Below the pieces are notes generated by a model that worked only from the letters and a program-made list of their open reading frames with translations, was not told where the DNA came from and ran no database searches. Position numbers and translations under genes: made by a program. Positions 1-5,889 of a stretch of 13,970 nucleotides of DNA are shown piece after piece; the first letter of the stretch is position 1; each line of letters opens with the position of its first letter. Origin of the DNA: Bacteroidales bacterium (lineage in GTDB: Bacteria > Bacteroidota > Bacteroidia > Bacteroidales > Muribaculaceae); NCBI GenBank assembly GCA_004557195.1, contig SFER01000040.1, positions 1 to 13,970 of the forward strand. The letters are read 5' to 3'.

Positions 1-15
1 TTTCCCTTCAGTCTC

Positions 16-46
16 TTGACAATGGGCACAAATTGTAGTAAATTTG
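16..46 (+). promoter_or_regulatory. Bacteroidetes-type promoter of the TIR-WG gene
   Basis: A -7 element TAAATTTG at 39-46 matches the Bacteroidetes consensus TAnnTTTG. A TTG at 16-18 lies 20 bases upstream, as expected for the -33 element. Transcription would start near 53, giving a leader of only about 20 nt before the ATG at 73. No Shine-Dalgarno sequence is visible, which is normal for this phylum. The call rests on pattern match only. Confidence 0.6.
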
Positions 47-72
47 CAAAACAAACCTAAACCCAAACCGAA

Positions 73-1437
73 ATGGAAGATTACGACATATTTATCAGTT
101 ATAGGCGTGTTGGTGGGGCGGACTTCGCCCGCCAAATGCAACTTGCACTTAAAAACAAGGGATACAGTGTGTTTCTCGATTTTGATGAGTTGAAAGATGG
201 TGTTTTCGACCGTCGCATCGAGGCTGCTATCAAGTCGTCTAAGGTGTTCCTGTTCATACTTTCGACTCACGCTCTCGACCGTTGCAAAAACGAGGAGGAT
301 TGGGTGCGGAAAGAGATTGAGTGCGCCCTTGTGTCGCAATGCCATATAGTCCCGGTTAACCCCAATGCGATGTTTCAAGGGTTTGACGACATCGAAGGCT
401 TGCCTTATGTGATTAAAAACGGACTTGGGCAGCATCAGATATCCACTGTTATGATGAACGACCTCTTTGAGTGCACTTTCAATGAGTTCGTGCAGCATCG
501 CATTGCCCCCATTGTCGCGCCTACTAAGCCGACGCCTCCCATCGATATCGCAACAGGAAGCGAGGTGCATATCGAGACCGACATAGCCTGTCGCGTCATG
601 CGCTTTAAAGAGGAGTTGATTACGGCAGTTCCCGATGATGACAATCTCATCCATCTCAAGAAAGGCTCTCACAAATTGACTTTTGTAAGCCTTGAAAACG
701 AGCAAGACAATTATTCACAGGTTTTTACGGTAAAAGACGAGTGTGAAATCCTGCAAGTAAATCTCACCAAAATACGTGATGCCCGCCTCGCCAAGGAGGA
801 AGCAGAGCGCCGTGCTAAGGAGGAAGCAGAGCGCCGTGCTAAGGAGGAGGCAGAGCGCCGTGCTGAGAAGGAAGCAGAGCGCCGTGCTAAGGAGGAGGCA
901 GAGCGCCGTGCTAAGGAGGAGGCAGAACGCCGTGCCAGAGAAGAGGCGGAGCGCCGTGCTAAGGAGGAAGCGGAGCGCCGCGCCAAAGAAGAGGCGGAGC
1001 GCAAGCGCATCGCAGAAGATGATGCAAAATACTATACATTTAGTAAAATATTTGGCTTCAAAGAAGGCTTCAAAAAAGATGGCGTAGTTGTCATCCCGGC
1101 AAAGTACGATGATGCAAAGGATTTCAGCGAGGGCTTGGCACGGGTAAAACTGAATGGTAAATGGGGCTATATCGACAAAGCCGGCAACGAAGTCATCCCA
1201 TTTCAGTACTTTTGTGCAAAGGATTTCAGCGAGGGCTTGGCAGCGGTAGAACCGAATTTTGTAATGAATTGGAAATGGGGCTATATCGACAAAACCGGTA
1301 AAACAGTCATCCCATTTAATTACGGTTGTGCATATGATTTTCGAAATGGCAAGGCACGGGTTTTACTCAATGGCAAGTGGGGCACTATCGACAAGCAAGG
1401 CAACTTCACCCCCGAAGAAGAATGGCCTCCCCACTAA
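73..1437 (+). CDS. TIR-domain protein with PEGA-like segment, charged coiled-coil repeat and WG repeats
   Basis: This 454-residue protein has no signal peptide or membrane segment, so it is probably cytoplasmic. Residues 4-~140 form a TIR domain: it opens with YDIFISYRR, has the core strand VFLFILS (58-64), and W77 is followed four residues later by E81, the spacing (W-x-x-x-E) of the catalytic glutamate in TIR NAD+ hydrolases. Residues ~163-237 (from GSEVHIETD to LQVNL) look like a PEGA-type beta domain. Residues 241-312 are nine 8-residue copies of KEEAERRA, a highly charged helix. Residues ~320-450 carry three WG repeats (KWGYIDK, KWGYIDK, KWGTIDK). By family knowledge bacterial TIR domains cleave NAD+ or make signalling nucleotides, often in antiphage defence; WG-repeat function is poorly known. 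NADase activity and a defence role here are inference. The ATG at 73 fits both the promoter and the TIR start. It appears to be monocistronic: the next gene starts 130 bp later, apparently with its own weak promoter. Confidence 0.9.
   Translation: MEDYDIFISYRRVGGADFARQMQLALKNKGYSVFLDFDELKDGVFDRRIEAAIKSSKVFLFILSTHALDRCKNEEDWVRKEIECALVSQCHIVPVNPNAMFQGFDDIEGLPYVIKNGLGQHQISTVMMNDLFECTFNEFVQHRIAPIVAPTKPTPPIDIATGSEVHIETDIACRVMRFKEELITAVPDDDNLIHLKKGSHKLTFVSLENEQDNYSQVFTVKDECEILQVNLTKIRDARLAKEEAERRAKEEAERRAKEEAERRAEKEAERRAKEEAERRAKEEAERRAREEAERRAKEEAERRAKEEAERKRIAEDDAKYYTFSKIFGFKEGFKKDGVVVIPAKYDDAKDFSEGLARVKLNGKWGYIDKAGNEVIPFQYFCAKDFSEGLAAVEPNFVMNWKWGYIDKTGKTVIPFNYGCAYDFRNGKARVLLNGKWGTIDKQGNFTPEEEWPPH
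793..1008 (+). repeat. Nine-copy 24-bp in-frame tandem repeat (KEEAERRA)
   Basis: Nine consecutive 24-bp units start at 793, 817, 841, 865, 889, 913, 937, 961 and 985. Units 1 and 2 are identical, as are units 3 and 5; the others differ at a few positions. Each encodes KEEAERRA or a close variant (EKEAERRA, REEAERRA, and KEEAERKR at the end). The unit is a multiple of three, so gain or loss of copies keeps the gene in frame. The repeat also keeps another + frame and an antisense frame open; these are not genes. The product should be a long, highly charged single helix or coiled coil. Confidence 0.95.
1113..1242 (+). repeat. Recently duplicated WG-repeat DNA
   Basis: A 28-bp stretch at 1113-1140 recurs exactly at 1215-1242, an offset of 102 bp or 34 codons, the length of one WG repeat unit. 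Both copies encode AKDFSEGLA. The following KWGYIDK coding segments are also nearly identical. DNA-level identity, not only protein similarity, points to a recent duplication or gene conversion between repeat units. Confidence 0.85.
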
Positions 1438-1526
1438 TTCCTCCCAAAATTGCGGGTTTATTGTTCTATAACTCCGTTTTTTGGATAAAATTTGCTAAAT
1501 AGGCTCGGGGTGTCGGGAATTTACAT

Positions 1527-1534
1527 TATCTTTA
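1527..1534 (+). promoter_or_regulatory. Weak candidate -7 element upstream of the outer-membrane barrel gene
   Basis: TATCTTTA at 1527-1534 matches seven of the eight positions of TAnnTTTG. No TTG or TTTG sits 19-21 bases upstream, so the -33 part is missing or weak. It lies 33 bp before the ATG at 1568. The rest of the 1438-1567 gap is AT-rich, with no convincing terminator for the preceding gene. Confidence 0.3.
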
Positions 1535-1567
1535 CCTATTAATTATTAATCGATACATTATTTTATT

Positions 1568-2323
1568 ATGAAACTATCTACAATTCGCATAGCCTGTGCA
1601 TCGCTTGTGGCATTGATTGGAATCTCTATAGCCGCTGCGCAAGAATTTTTCGACACCTCTTATCCCGCCCGAGCCATTACATTCGGTGTGAGATTGGGCA
1701 TCAATTCCTCCAATCCCACCAACAACTTTGGCAAGGTGTATCCCAATATGAACAAGTGCTTCACCGAGTGGGGCGCCGGCTTCAACACCGGCGTAGTTGT
1801 CAACCTCAACATCCGCAACTATCTCGCTATTCAGCCGGGGCTGCTGTTCCAAAATAAGAGCAGCGACTACACCCTCATTCGCGCCAACGCCTCGGAAGGC
1901 ACTTTGAGCAACCTCTACACCCACTCCCGCTACTACTATTTCCAGATGCCGGTGTTGGCTTCGTTTCGATTTAATATCACCGACAAATCGAAACTCCTCG
2001 CCGAGGTGGGGCCCTATTTCTCCTTCGGACTTGGCGGCGACACCCGCTTCGAAAGCATCGAGACACTTGTGGGCGAAGGGGCGTCGCAACTCAAATATTT
2101 AAGATTCAAGGAAGATTACTTCATGGAATCGGGTAGGGTAGTGCGCCACAAATCGTTCGACTGGGGCTTCAAATTCGGGCTTGGAGTGCAGGCTTTCGAG
2201 CACTATTCTTTTGCAATCCACTACAACGCAGGCTGCCGCAATATCGCCAATCCACTGTCGGCGGGAGCCAAGCCGAGCGTGAAAAACCGCGAGTGGTCGT
2301 TCACCGTCGGCTACGACTTTTAG
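1568..2323 (+). CDS. Outer-membrane beta-barrel protein, PorT-like
   Basis: This 251-residue protein starts with a typical Sec signal peptide (basic MKLSTIR, then a hydrophobic stretch, cleavage probably after AAA before QEFF). The mature part alternates aromatic and polar residues in short strands: FGVRLGINSS, GAGFNTGVVVNLNI, YLAIQPGLLF, YYFQMPVLASFRFNI, LLAEVGPYFSFGLGG, FDWGFKFGLGVQAF, YSFAIHYNAGCRNI. It ends in WSFTVGYDF with a C-terminal phenylalanine, the usual end of a protein inserted by the Bam machinery. Length and strand pattern match the PorT/'outer membrane beta-barrel' families common in Bacteroidota. The specific role or cargo cannot be read from the sequence. It is transcribed in the same direction as both neighbours but separated by 130 and 166 bp, so it is probably its own unit. 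Confidence 0.88.
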   Translation: MKLSTIRIACASLVALIGISIAAAQEFFDTSYPARAITFGVRLGINSSNPTNNFGKVYPNMNKCFTEWGAGFNTGVVVNLNIRNYLAIQPGLLFQNKSSDYTLIRANASEGTLSNLYTHSRYYYFQMPVLASFRFNITDKSKLLAEVGPYFSFGLGGDTRFESIETLVGEGASQLKYLRFKEDYFMESGRVVRHKSFDWGFKFGLGVQAFEHYSFAIHYNAGCRNIANPLSAGAKPSVKNREWSFTVGYDF

Positions 2324-2330
2324 AAGCCGA

Positions 2331-2354
2331 GAAGCCTCGGGAAAGGCTTCCCGA
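2331..2354 (+). terminator. Possible terminator hairpin after the barrel gene
   Basis: Two overlapping, mutually exclusive stems lie just after the stop codon: GAAGCCT (2331-2337) with AGGCTTC (2344-2350), and TCGGGAA (2337-2343) with TTCCCGA (2348-2354). There is no T-run behind them, so termination is uncertain. Confidence 0.35.
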
Positions 2355-2429
2355 AGGTGGTAAAAATGAGTTAAACGGCACATTATAGGGCAAAATATGG
2401 CATCATTGGTCTATATTGTCGTAAATTGT

Positions 2430-2460
2430 TTTGCAAATGCACTCATTTTTAGTAACTTTG
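2430..2460 (+). promoter_or_regulatory. Strong Bacteroidetes promoter of the glycyl-tRNA synthetase operon
   Basis: TTTG at 2430-2433 and TAACTTTG at 2453-2460 match the -33 and -7 elements of the main Bacteroidetes sigma factor, with exactly 19 bases between them. The ATG follows 29 bp after the -7 element, giving a leader of about 22 nt. No attenuator or T-box-like structure fits in so short a leader, so expression is probably constitutive. Confidence 0.8.
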
Positions 2461-2489
2461 TAGCCTGATTTTTCAACATTACATACAAA

Positions 2490-4034
2490 ATGGCACAACA
2501 AGAAGATTTATTTAAGAAAATCGTTTCACACGCCAAGGAATACGGTTTTGTGTTTCAATCCAGTGAAATCTATGATGGTTTGGCAGCAGTTTACGACTAT
2601 GGTCAACTCGGCGTCGAACTCAAAAACAATATCAAACGCTATTGGTGGGAAGCAATGACCCTTCTCCACGAGAACATCGTGGGCATCGACTCGGCTATCT
2701 TCATGCACCCCACAATCTGGAAGGCTTCGGGACACGTTGACGCGTTCAACGACCCGCTTATCGACAACCGCGACTCGAAGAAACGCTATCGCGCCGATGT
2801 GCTCATCGAGGACGAAATCGCCAAATTCGACGACAAAATCGATAAGGAAGTGGCTAAAGCCGCCAAGCGTTTCGGCGACAGCTTCGACGAGGCTCTTTTC
2901 CGCGAAACCAACCCCCGCGTGCTTGAGCACAAGAAAAAACGCGACGAACTTCACGAGCGTTTCGCCAAGGCTATGAACGACAACGACCTTGCCGAACTCC
3001 GTCAAATCATTCTTGACTATGAGATTGTGTGCCCCATCTCCGGCACTCGCAACTGGACCGACGTGCGCCAGTTCAACCTCATGTTCAAGACCGAAATGGG
3101 TAGCACCGCCGACGGCTCGATGACCATCTACTTGCGTCCCGAGACCGCTCAAGGTATTTTTGTCAACTTCCTCAATGTGCAGAAGACCGGCCGCATGAAA
3201 ATACCGTTTGGTATCGCACAAATCGGCAAGGCGTTCCGCAACGAAATCGTTGCTCGCCAATTCATCTTCCGTATGCGCGAATTTGAGCAAATGGAGATGC
3301 AATTCTTCGTTCGTCCCGGCGAGGAACTCAAATGGTTCGAGCAATGGAAGGCTACCCGCATGAAGTGGCACAAGGCTCTCGGAATCGGCGACCACAAATA
3401 CCGCTTCCACGACCACGACAAGCTCGCGCACTATGCCAACGCCGCCACCGACATCGAATTTGAAATGCCGTTTGGCTTCAAGGAAGTGGAGGGTATCCAC
3501 TCTCGCACCAACTTCGACTTGAGCAACCACGAGAAATTCTCAGGCAAGAAGATACAATATTTCGACCCGGAACTCAACCAGTCCTACACCCCCTACGTTA
3601 TCGAAACCTCGATTGGTGTTGACCGTATGTTCCTCTCGGTGTTTGCTTCGGCTTACGAAGAGCAGAAACTTGAAAACGGCGAAACCCGCGTCGTGCTCCA
3701 CTTGCCCAAGCAACTCGCTCCGGTGAAAGCCGCCGTGCTCCCGCTTGTGCGCAAAGACGGTCTCCCCGAGAAGGCTCGCGAAATCATGAACCTCCTCAAG
3801 TTTGACTATGCTTGCCACTACGACGAGAAAGACAGCATCGGCAAGCGCTATCGTCGCCAGGATGCAATCGGCACCCCGTTCTGTATTACTGTCGATCATC
3901 AGACTCTCGAGGACAACACCGTTACTCTCCGTCACCGCGACTCTATGGAGCAGGAACGTGTCGCTATCGCCGACCTTGCCGGTCTCATCGACCAAGAGGT
4001 GAGCCTCAACCGACTTCTCAAAACATTAGTATAA
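2490..4034 (+). CDS. glyQS: Glycyl-tRNA synthetase (glycine--tRNA ligase), dimeric single-chain type
   Basis: This enzyme (EC 6.1.1.14) attaches glycine to tRNA-Gly in the cytoplasm using ATP. At 514 residues it has the usual length of the alpha2 form rather than the split alpha/beta form. It begins with the N-terminal signature YGFVFQSSEIYDG and a motif 1 region around VFDYGQLG-like VYDYGQLGVELKNN. RPETAQG (216-222) and motif 2 (FRNEI, 249-253, followed by REFEQMEMQFF at 263-273) form the class II active site. Motif 3 is ETSIGVDRMF with G376-R379. The C-terminal anticodon-binding domain starts near APVKAAVLPLV and contains YRRQDAIGTPFCITVD. The start is supported by the promoter and by the conserved N-terminus. 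Only 6 bp separate it from the downstream isomerase gene, so the two are co-transcribed. Essential housekeeping gene; identification is firm. Confidence 0.98.
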   Translation: MAQQEDLFKKIVSHAKEYGFVFQSSEIYDGLAAVYDYGQLGVELKNNIKRYWWEAMTLLHENIVGIDSAIFMHPTIWKASGHVDAFNDPLIDNRDSKKRYRADVLIEDEIAKFDDKIDKEVAKAAKRFGDSFDEALFRETNPRVLEHKKKRDELHERFAKAMNDNDLAELRQIILDYEIVCPISGTRNWTDVRQFNLMFKTEMGSTADGSMTIYLRPETAQGIFVNFLNVQKTGRMKIPFGIAQIGKAFRNEIVARQFIFRMREFEQMEMQFFVRPGEELKWFEQWKATRMKWHKALGIGDHKYRFHDHDKLAHYANAATDIEFEMPFGFKEVEGIHSRTNFDLSNHEKFSGKKIQYFDPELNQSYTPYVIETSIGVDRMFLSVFASAYEEQKLENGETRVVLHLPKQLAPVKAAVLPLVRKDGLPEKAREIMNLLKFDYACHYDEKDSIGKRYRRQDAIGTPFCITVDHQTLEDNTVTLRHRDSMEQERVAIADLAGLIDQEVSLNRLLKTLV

Positions 4035-4040
4035 CATTTC

Positions 4041-4598
4041 ATGGCAATGCGCAGATTTCCGATATTCATCGCAACACTCGTGGCTATGGCTCTCGCCATA
4101 GTCTCGTGTGGCGACGACGACAACACATGGGACGATTACGCCGAATACCGTCAAGCCAATATCGATTGGCTGCAGCAGCAGTATGAGAAGAAAGACGCAT
4201 CCGGCAAGCCTGTATATACCATGCTTCGCCCCATCTGGGACCAAGGCTCCTATGTGCTCATTCGTTATTTCAACGATACAATGCTCACCAAGGACAATCC
4301 CAAGCCGTTCCTCACCTCGACAGTGGATGTGAAATACCACGGCAGCCTCTACGATGGAACGCCTTTCGACTCCTCCTACCTGCGCACGGCTCCTGCCGAT
4401 AGCATCTACCGCACAAAACTCACCGATGTCGTAGGCGGATGGGTAATTGCCCTCACAAATATGCACGAAGGCGATTCCTGCGAAGTGATTATCCCTTGCG
4501 AACAGGGCTACGGAAGCATTGAGCGCACCGGCATCCCGCCATATTCCGCCCTCGTCTTCGGCATAAAGCTCGTAGATATCTACAAGCAAGAAAAATAA
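4041..4598 (+). CDS. FKBP-type peptidyl-prolyl cis-trans isomerase, lipoprotein
   Basis: This 185-residue protein catalyses, by family, cis-trans rotation of Xaa-Pro bonds to help folding. Residues 1-22 are a lipoprotein signal peptide ending in IVS before the lipidated C23. C23 is followed by GDDDN, an acidic stretch like the surface-export signal described for Bacteroidota lipoproteins, so it may face the outside. The FKBP domain covers about residues 90-183: VDVKYHGSLYDGTPFDSS (95-112, with Y99, F109, D110), GWVIAL, EVIIPCEQGYGS and IPPYSALVFGIKLVDI, matching the conserved pocket of FKBP12-like folds. An alternative start two codons later (4047) would change nothing important. It sits 6 bp after the glycyl-tRNA synthetase gene and before a strong terminator, so it closes that operon. 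There is no obvious functional link between the two genes. Confidence 0.92.
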   Translation: MAMRRFPIFIATLVAMALAIVSCGDDDNTWDDYAEYRQANIDWLQQQYEKKDASGKPVYTMLRPIWDQGSYVLIRYFNDTMLTKDNPKPFLTSTVDVKYHGSLYDGTPFDSSYLRTAPADSIYRTKLTDVVGGWVIALTNMHEGDSCEVIIPCEQGYGSIERTGIPPYSALVFGIKLVDIYKQEK

Positions 4599-4662
4599 AC
4601 AATAGCAAAGAAATTGCCCCCGGCAATAGAATAAAACACATACACTGATAGTTACTTAATGA

Positions 4663-4700
4663 GAAAAAGTGTGCTCCCCCTCGGAACACACTTTTTCCTT
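4663..4700 (+). terminator. Strong bidirectional intrinsic terminator
   Basis: GAAAAAGTGTG (4663-4673) pairs perfectly with CACACTTTTTC (4687-4697). After one mismatch the stem continues with TCC/GGA around a small loop. The A-run on the left and T-run on the right provide U-tracts for both directions. It ends the synthetase-isomerase operon. Confidence 0.88.
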
Positions 4701-4780
4701 CCTAATGCGGGAGCAACACAGCACCCGCCATGATACAGCGCTCGCCCCGCTGGCACTTCGCCGCCGTCAGTGCGCAGCCG

Positions 4781-4810
4781 CCCATTGGCCCCATTGGTCC
4801 TATTAGCCCC
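4781..4810. repeat. 9-bp tandem repeat, 3.3 copies
   Basis: CCCATTGGC (4781-4789), CCCATTGGT (4790-4798), CCTATTAGC (4799-4807) and a final CCC (4808-4810) form a degenerate 9-bp tandem array. Read in that frame it spells Pro-Ile-Gly triplets like a collagen-type repeat, but a stop codon follows at once and no start is in reach, so it is not coding here. Confidence 0.7.
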
Positions 4811-4894
4811 TAAGAAGTCACCAACATCCGGGCGCAGCGCCCGCCGACACCACAGAAGACAGAAATTACCGCAAAGCGGTTTTCTTGATCATAG

Positions 4895-4923
4895 CCCGGC
4901 ACTTACGCAGTTGTGCCGGGTTT
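4895..4923 (+). terminator. Terminator-like hairpin in the gene-free region
   Basis: CCCGGCAC (4895-4902) and GTGCCGGG (4913-4920) form a perfect 8-bp stem with a 10-nt loop, followed by TTT. The strong stem but short T-run makes termination possible, not certain. It may instead be part of a repeat element, or may insulate the efflux operon. Confidence 0.4.
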
Positions 4924-5233
4924 ACAAGATAAATATAGAAAGCGTGCCAAAGGTACGCCCCTGTAGAATAGCAGCTTGTAGTAAGATTGGCGCAGCGCAG
5001 CGCCCGCCCTCTGCCACCGGCGGAAACGATGACCAAAGACGAGGTAATTCGCCACCCCGCGAGGGGTTGCCGCCGTGCGTAGCCCCGTATTTCGCCGACC
5101 TGGGGGCGGCGACATGCGGGGAGCGCCGTGTGCACCCAGAAATAAGCCACCCCGGAGGTGGTGGCAGGCTGTCCTCCACCATAATTTGCAACTCACAGCC
5201 CACACCTTTCTATATTAAATAATCTTAACCGAG

Positions 5234-5259
5234 AAAACTTTCAAGGTTTTGAAAGTTTT
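5234..5259. promoter_or_regulatory. Perfect palindromic operator, probable TetR binding site
   Basis: AAAACTTTCAA (5234-5244) and TTGAAAGTTTT (5249-5259) are exact 11-bp inverted repeats separated by GGTT. The site ends 6 bp before the -7 element of the TetR promoter and covers the place where the -33 element would be. This is the classic layout for a dimeric TetR repressor blocking its own promoter. It lies at the head of the efflux operon, so it should control all five genes. Binding by this TetR protein is inference. Confidence 0.8.
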
Positions 5260-5265
5260 ATTGTG

Positions 5266-5273
5266 TATCTTTG
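5266..5273 (+). promoter_or_regulatory. -7 element of the TetR/efflux operon promoter
   Basis: TATCTTTG at 5266-5273 matches TAnnTTTG exactly. No good TTTG is found 19-21 bases upstream, where the palindrome lies. The -33 part therefore seems weak, or traded for operator sequence. Transcription would begin near 5280, leaving a leader of about 12 nt before the ATG at 5292. Confidence 0.65.
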
Positions 5274-5291
5274 CATCCCAAATCATCATAT

Positions 5292-5882
5292 ATGGAATTA
5301 AACGACAGAATCAAGACCACAGCCTTTGGATTATTCTCGAAATATGGCATTTCATCGGTTACGATGGACATGATTGCCAAGGAGTGTGGAATCTCAAAAA
5401 GGACACTTTATGAACAATTCCCCGACAAGAAGTCGCTTGTGGGGGCAGCGTTGCTCTTCTCCAATGAAGCTATGGAACGGCTTGTCGATGAGCACATGTC
5501 GCATAGCGAGAATGTGATGGAATCGTTTATCTATGTCCACAGCATTGTGATGGAGCGCATCTCGAGGATTTCGGAAACCTTTTTCATCGACTTGCGCCGG
5601 CTATATCCCGGAATCTGCGACATTTTGAGCGAATTGAAGGAGCGTCAGCAACAGCGCATCTTCTCCCTCATCGAGCGTGGAAAGCGCGAGGGGATGATAC
5701 GCCGGGATGTGAATGCCGAAATCATCTCCTCTGCTTCGGTGATGCAAGACTCGATGAAAGCCGATGGGAAATATTCCCGTGCCGAAGTGTATGGCACCCT
5801 ATTCACAATTTTCCTGCGAGGCATTGCCACCGAAAAAGGGTTAAAAATCATTGAAAACAGCCCGATAATCAATAAGAAATAA
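5292..5882 (+). CDS. TetR/AcrR-family transcriptional repressor of the efflux operon
   Basis: This 196-residue protein has the normal TetR length. Residues 1-50 form the DNA-binding domain: RIKTTAFGLFSKYGISSVTMDMIA, then the helix-turn-helix ECGISKRTLYEQFPDKKSLV, matching the family signature (G-x-S-x-x-T-LY-x-F-x-x-K-x-L). The remaining helices (about 55-196) would bind a ligand and dimerise; this half is poorly conserved in the family, so the ligand cannot be predicted. I chose the ATG at 5292. An upstream in-frame TTG at 5271 lies inside the -7 promoter element, so it cannot be on the transcript. The next gene begins 7 bp after the stop. First gene of a TetR/outer-membrane factor/adaptor/pump operon; it probably represses the operon until a pump substrate binds. 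Confidence 0.94.
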   Translation: MELNDRIKTTAFGLFSKYGISSVTMDMIAKECGISKRTLYEQFPDKKSLVGAALLFSNEAMERLVDEHMSHSENVMESFIYVHSIVMERISRISETFFIDLRRLYPGICDILSELKERQQQRIFSLIERGKREGMIRRDVNAEIISSASVMQDSMKADGKYSRAEVYGTLFTIFLRGIATEKGLKIIENSPIINKK

Positions 5883-5889
5883 TATAAGT

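Larger units (their letters stand above)
4701..5233. other. GC-rich gene-free region full of short inverted repeats
   Basis: No credible gene is visible. Open frames here use GTG or internal ATG starts, are rich in Arg, Pro, Gly and Ser, overlap on both strands, and resemble no family I know. The stretch is clearly richer in G and C than the flanking genes. It contains many small stems: GCGGG/CCCGC (4707-4728), GCTGGCACT/AGTGCGCAGC (4749-4778, one bulge), CGGGCGC/GCGCCCG-type palindrome (4829-4843), ACCGC/GCGGT (4868-4880), CCCGGCAC/GTGCCGGG (4895-4920), GCGTGCC/GGTACGC (4942-4958, one G-T pair), GGCGC/GCGCC (4989-5004), ACCCC/GGGGT (5054-5067) and CCACC/GGTGG (5147-5161). The text looks like dispersed intergenic repeat elements of the REP type, but copy number cannot be seen from one window. 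Confidence 0.7.

Noticed and set aside
793..1008. CRISPR array
   Set aside because: Units are contiguous 24-bp copies without spacers and lie in frame within a gene.
711..1010. 99-codon antisense frame rich in ARRSASSL
   Set aside because: It is the complement of the 24-bp repeat, which stays open in several frames because the unit is a multiple of three.
776..1087. 103-codon second + frame (RRKQSAVL repeats)
   Set aside because: Out-of-frame reading of the same 24-bp repeat inside the TIR gene.
2526..3530. 334-codon open frame on the minus strand
   Set aside because: Lies wholly inside the firmly identified glycyl-tRNA synthetase gene; composition is the antisense of its codons.
4770..5222. 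150-codon GTG-start frame and overlapping antisense frames in the gene-free region
   Set aside because: Arg/Pro/Ser-rich, no recognisable domain or start context, crosses many hairpins; best explained by the GC-rich composition.
4701..5233. Riboswitch, tRNA or known structural RNA
   Set aside because: No tRNA cloverleaf or recognised riboswitch core is visible, only unlinked short stems.
5271..5291. Upstream TTG start adding seven residues to the TetR protein
   Set aside because: The TTG is part of the TATCTTTG promoter element, upstream of the likely transcription start.
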